Notes under the pieces: generated by a model
Told to the model about the DNA's origin: nothing
Database searches by the model: none
Seen by the model: only the letters and a program-made list of their open reading frames with translations
Program-made: the position numbers and the translations under genes
Assembly (NCBI GenBank): GCA_019633425.1
Contig: WSUB01000333.1
Span: 1-21,072, forward strand
Direction: 5' to 3'
DNA length: 21,072 nt
Source: Tulasnella sp. 424
Lineage: Eukaryota; Basidiomycota; Agaricomycetes; Cantharellales; Tulasnellaceae
In this document: piece by piece, positions 17,658 through 21,072 of the stretch
Layout: the number at the start of each line of letters is the position of its first letter
How positions within the stretch are numbered: the stretch's first letter is position 1

Positions 17658-20025
17658 CTACCACCTCACCGGACACGCCGTGGGAGACATTGAGGGTCCA
17701 GGACCGGCGCTAAAAAAAAAAAGGAAGCACAGATTCAGCGTGAGCTCGCGTTCCACAACATTGCCGATCCGAGCGTCAACGCTTTCTGCTTTAACAAATG
17801 ATTCCATCGCTCCTTTATATCGATATTGAGCGTGGTCCACGCTACCCAGTCCATTCAGCGAGTTTACTTGACCTAAGTGGTTATCGATGCGGTTGTGGAT
17901 ACCCTGCGCCTGAAAGTAACGCTCCCTGGCCTCCGAGTATCTCCGCTGCTTACGAAGGACGGCAGCGACTCCATACAACGTGTCCGCACGTCCCACAGAA
18001 TTGCCGATTCGTTTGTAGATGCTTTCTGCTTCGACGAATGATGCTATCGCTCCTTCGTATCGGCACTGAGCGTAGTCCGCGCTGCCCAGGCCACTCAGCG
18101 AGTTCGCTTGGCCTAGGTGGTTACCGACGCGGTTGTGGACCGCCAACGCCTGAGCAAAGTGATTCCTGGCATCGTCATACCTATGTTGGGCCAGGCGGAC
18201 GGCACCTATCCCATTCAGCACCTGTGCTCGTCCCACCTCATCACCCCTGCGCACACAAATCTTCTCCGCTTCAAGGAAAAATTTCTCTGCTTCGTCGTAC
18301 CGGTGTTGAGCATGGTATACGCCACCCAACCCATCCAACGAGCGCATGAGACCTTCGTCATTCCCGAGGATAGTGTAGGCGCCCTGTGCCTCAGAAAACG
18401 ACCTTTTCGCTTCGCCGTGCCTCTTCTGAGCAAGATAGACCTCTCCTAGCCAATTTTGGCACTCCGCAGCTGATAATGTGTCATTTTCGAAGTTGGCATT
18501 TGCGAGGGCCTCGTTGAATAACGCGGCAGCGATTTCATAGTCGTCTTGGGAATAATGCATGTAGCCGGAGGTGAGCAAGAGGGCCGCCGAGCGGGTTTTC
18601 ATGTCAGACCGGATTTCGTCTGTAGGTACGACCGAGGGCTGGAAGGCCAGTTTCAGTGCCTTGCGACCAAGGATACGTGGAACGCGTACCGTCCATTTAA
18701 CCGATACGCAGCACTTGGTTGCGGTTGGTCTCAAGGTGGGATTATGTGCCAAGCAGTCCATTACAAGAGTGCAAAGAGCTACGATTTGCGACATCTGTGC
18801 ATTCCTCCCAACCGAAGGATTCGTCGGTTCAATGACGGCCATTGTGATCGCGGCATCGTTATTGAGCTCGTGAAAAGGCAATTTGCCCGTTACAATCTAG
18901 TACGCAGTCGATGGTGTAATTAGGTGAGTTGGGCGAGTCCCTTCGCGTGACTACGGCTTCGTTCTTACCTCCCAGATCACCCATCCAAGAGCCCAAATAT
19001 CGCTGGGCAGATTCGGAACCTCTCCGAATATAACTTCGGGAGCGGCCCAGCGAAACGACCAGGATGGACCAGTTAGTGTCAACTGATTCCCAGTGACAGA
19101 GATATTGATTCGAGATGATGTTGGGAGCCCCTTATGAGAGGGCACGGTGGCGTTGGGTTTAACTTGTTTACGATCCGCCTTGCTGTCTGACCGTCTTCGA
19201 ACAACCCGCGCAGAGCCAAAATCCGTAATAACTGCGCGACAGGAAGAGTTGACCAGTATATTGAGCTACGGCGGGGTCTGAGTAAGTAGAGATTTCGTAA
19301 ACAATTTGATATGTGGCCACGCACCGACTTGAGATCGCCATGACAGATGGGAGGTTGTCGAGTATGAAGGTATTCCAACCCTGCCGTCACGTCCTTAACC
19401 TGAAATAAAACTATCAAAAGTCCGTTCTACACGTGTACAGTGTATGAGCACTCCGTACTAGTGATACACGTTCGGGAACGTCACATTTCCTCTTCGCGAG
19501 GAACTCTTTGACATTGCCGTTCTCCTCCCAAGCAAAGATCATACGCGCTTCGCCATTCTCCAAATCTTCTATGAAGCCGAGCAATTTAACGATGTTGGGA
19601 TGGGACAACCCAGCTAAAATGTCTACTTCATAAACGAAGGACTTCGGGGGATGGATGAGTACGAAATCTGAAAAAAGCCTGGAGCTCACAAAATCCAAGG
19701 ACGTCATACCTTTGAAAACTTTTCATTATCGGTATTATCGCCGTATCGCAGCTTCTTCACAGCGACTCGGGTGGTCTGCCCGGGGAACCTCTTTAGGATC
19801 CCAGGAGAAACGTCTCCCTGGCCTCCCCCCATCTGTTCACTGTCGAGTTCGATGGTTTCTGGGTGGATACGGAGCCACGACCGGTTTTGAAGGATATGTT
19901 TCTGCGAGTCGGTGTTAGTTATCTGCGGTCTTTTGGTAAGGAAAGAAGTGGTGATCACTAACTACTGCCATCTTGTGCTGCTTCGGGCCCGTCTGCGCTA
20001 CGTTGACATCCGTGCTAATACTCAT
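17658..20025 (-). CDS. Protein kinase-TPR fusion, copy 3 (682 aa, six exons)
   Basis: Exons: 19963..20025, 19710..19901, 19459..19641, 19325..19399, 18969..19265, 17658..18896; introns 61, 68, 59, 59 and 72 nt, at the same places as the other copies. The start MSISTDVNVA has A at -3. Exons 1 and 2 are each one codon shorter than in copies 1 and 2. The kinase domain keeps every key residue: VAVKK, YEVDILAGL, HGDLKSLN (Asp168), DFGSAR (186-188), AAPE and SDIWALGW. Seven TPRs follow, alternating an NSLSGLGS type with a DTLYGVAAV type. Repeat boundaries are regular at 40 residues with no internal stop. The tail after the last repeat passes an 11-base T run and ends CPVRW. Closest in sequence to copy 1 in exons 1-5. 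No NB-ARC or NACHT domain is present, so it is not an NLR itself. Confidence 0.87.
17712..17722. repeat. Eleven-base homopolymer at the 3' end of kinase-TPR 3
   Basis: Eleven A on the plus strand. In the coding strand this is a T run followed at once by AG, which looks like a splice acceptor polypyrimidine tract. It has one base more than the tracts in copies 1 and 2. Confidence 0.85.
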
Positions 20026-20150
20026 CGTTGGGATATCCGAACGAAACTACTATTGTACTGGATTTCGCGAAGGATTTGGAGTTAGAGTCGAGGGTCTAGA
20101 GATTGAAGTGGTGTGGATGAGGTTTGAAACGGATCCTACGTGGTACAGGT
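20026..20150 (-). promoter_or_regulatory. Conserved 5' flank of kinase-TPR 3
   Basis: Nearly the same as 6706-6790 close to the start codon ('ggatatccgaacgaaactac' is shared in full) and the same as 14305-14430 further out ('gtggtgtggatg'). Presumed promoter and 5' UTR. Confidence 0.45.
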
Positions 20151-20465
20151 GACCCCTCCAAGCAGGAAATCTTGGCGTCTATTTTCAGATTAAGAGTCAT
20201 ACCCACGGAAATGAAGCCTTTTTTCCCCCTTTCGCTTCTTGCGAATTGGTGCCATGTTGCCGAACAGAAAGTTCTCACACTTGCCTTGTGTCGGGCACCG
20301 GCGAATTTGTCAATGAGGGCCGCGGATGCCCTCGTTCGCCTACAGCCTTTTAATATATATTGTGCCACAGCTGATACTTTGAACTAATAGTTTGGAGCAA
20401 TAGGATGATTATTCCAGCGTTATTTCTGCTGACTTGAACTCGGAAATTGTTGGCAGGTAGGCCGA
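20115..20465. other. Duplicated non-coding block, copy 2
   Basis: Counterpart of 6785-7125. It holds a 90-codon minus-strand frame (20096-20368), but in the unit 1 copy this frame is interrupted, agreeing only over a stretch reading KKGFISVGMTLNLKIDAKIS. Confidence 0.6.
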
Positions 20466-21072
20466 TAACAACGAACCCACCCCTGGCAAATGGGAGGGTT
20501 TCGAGCACGAAGGTATTCTAGTCCCGCCATAGCGTCTTGAATCTAGAATAAGGTTATCAAAAATATGCACTACATGTATACGGTGATATGAGCTCTCCTT
20601 ACTCGTGATATGCGTTTCAAGCACGTCACGTTTCCGCTTCGAGGAGCTGTTGAACGTTGCCATTCTCCTTCCAAGCAAAGACCAAACGCACTTCCCCATT
20701 TTCCAGATCCTCTAAGAAGCCGAGCAACGTAACAAAGTTAGGGTGGGACAGCCTTTCCAAAAATGTGGACTTCATAAACGAAGGACCTGGGGGGGAGAGG
20801 GTGAGTAGAACGTCCGAGTGAAGCGGCTCGGAACGGAGGACCTCATACCTTGGACAGCTTTTCATCATCAGTGTTGTCGCCATATCGCAGTTTCTTCATG
20901 GCAACTTGGGTCCCCTGGCTGACGATCCTCTCGTTCAAGATCGCGGGAGTGACGTCCGCTTGGCGGCCTCCCCACGCTTGCCGTTTGTCGTCGATTTTGG
21001 ACGGCATTGGGTTGGATGCGGAGCCACGATAGGTTTCGAGGGATATGTTTCTGCGAGCCGCTGTTCATTAAT
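20466..21072 (-). pseudogene. Half-kinase relic 2 (N-lobe only, runs off right edge)
   Basis: The minus strand shows exon 2 (KHIPRNLSWLRIQPN, then after a frameshift QADVTPAILNERIVSQGTQ and VAMKKLRYGDNTDDEKLSK), exon 3 (a one-base insertion near VHIF, then LSHPNFVTLLGFLEDLENGE and FAWKENGNVQQL, a further small deletion and a TGA), and exon 4 (IQDAMAGLEYLRARNPPICQ). The catalytic HGDLKS is lost: it reads QGW. The similarity to functional kinases stops at the same point as in relic 1. Unlike relic 1, exon 2 is full length. Exon 1 is outside the window. Confidence 0.8.

Larger units (their letters stand above)
14945..21072. repeat. Tandem array unit 3 (OTU pseudogene + kinase-TPR + half-kinase relic, runs off right edge)
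   Basis: Same gene order as unit 1, including the non-coding block and half-kinase relic upstream of the intact kinase. The unit is cut by the end of the window inside the relic. Confidence 0.8.

Overview
The window looks like nuclear DNA of a filamentous basidiomycete, probably an Agaricomycete. The evidence is split genes with many 57-74 nt GT-AG introns, a fungal RNA polymerase I subunit A49 gene, and multi-exon protein kinases of a TKL-like type (HGDLKS catalytic loop, DFGSAR, WSFRWAAPE) fused to TPR arrays. The style resembles kinase-TPR expansions I associate with Cantharellales such as Tulasnella, but that placement is a weak impression and not a measured result.

Layout. Bases 1-1144 (minus strand) hold the 5' two thirds of the A49 gene, running off the left edge. 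The remainder is a degenerate tandem array of three units. Each unit has an OTU-type deubiquitinase pseudogene on the plus strand, then a conserved non-coding stretch and a small TPR relic, then a six-exon kinase-TPR gene on the minus strand. Unit 1 spans about 1385-7860, unit 2 about 8885-14430, unit 3 about 14945 to the right edge. Units 1 and 3 also carry a dead half-kinase upstream of the intact kinase (7126-7745 and 20466-21072) and a shared non-coding block. Unit 2 lacks both. Unrelated spacers fill 7860-8870 and 14431-14940. A small TPR relic at 1215-1345 shows that array sequence once reached the A49 promoter.

State of the genes. All three kinase-TPR genes (4398-6705, 11944-14304, 17658-20025) can be assembled by hand into uninterrupted frames of 660, 679 and 682 residues with identical intron positions and seven 40-residue TPRs each. 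All three OTU copies are broken by frameshifts, stops and lost splice sites, and each has lost or altered an active-site residue or motif. The kinase half of the duplicated pair is therefore kept while the OTU half decays. Kinase phosphorylation plus TPR-mediated binding suggests a signalling or self/non-self recognition role, but the partner and substrate are not visible here. No tRNA, rRNA, CRISPR array or intact transposon was recognised.
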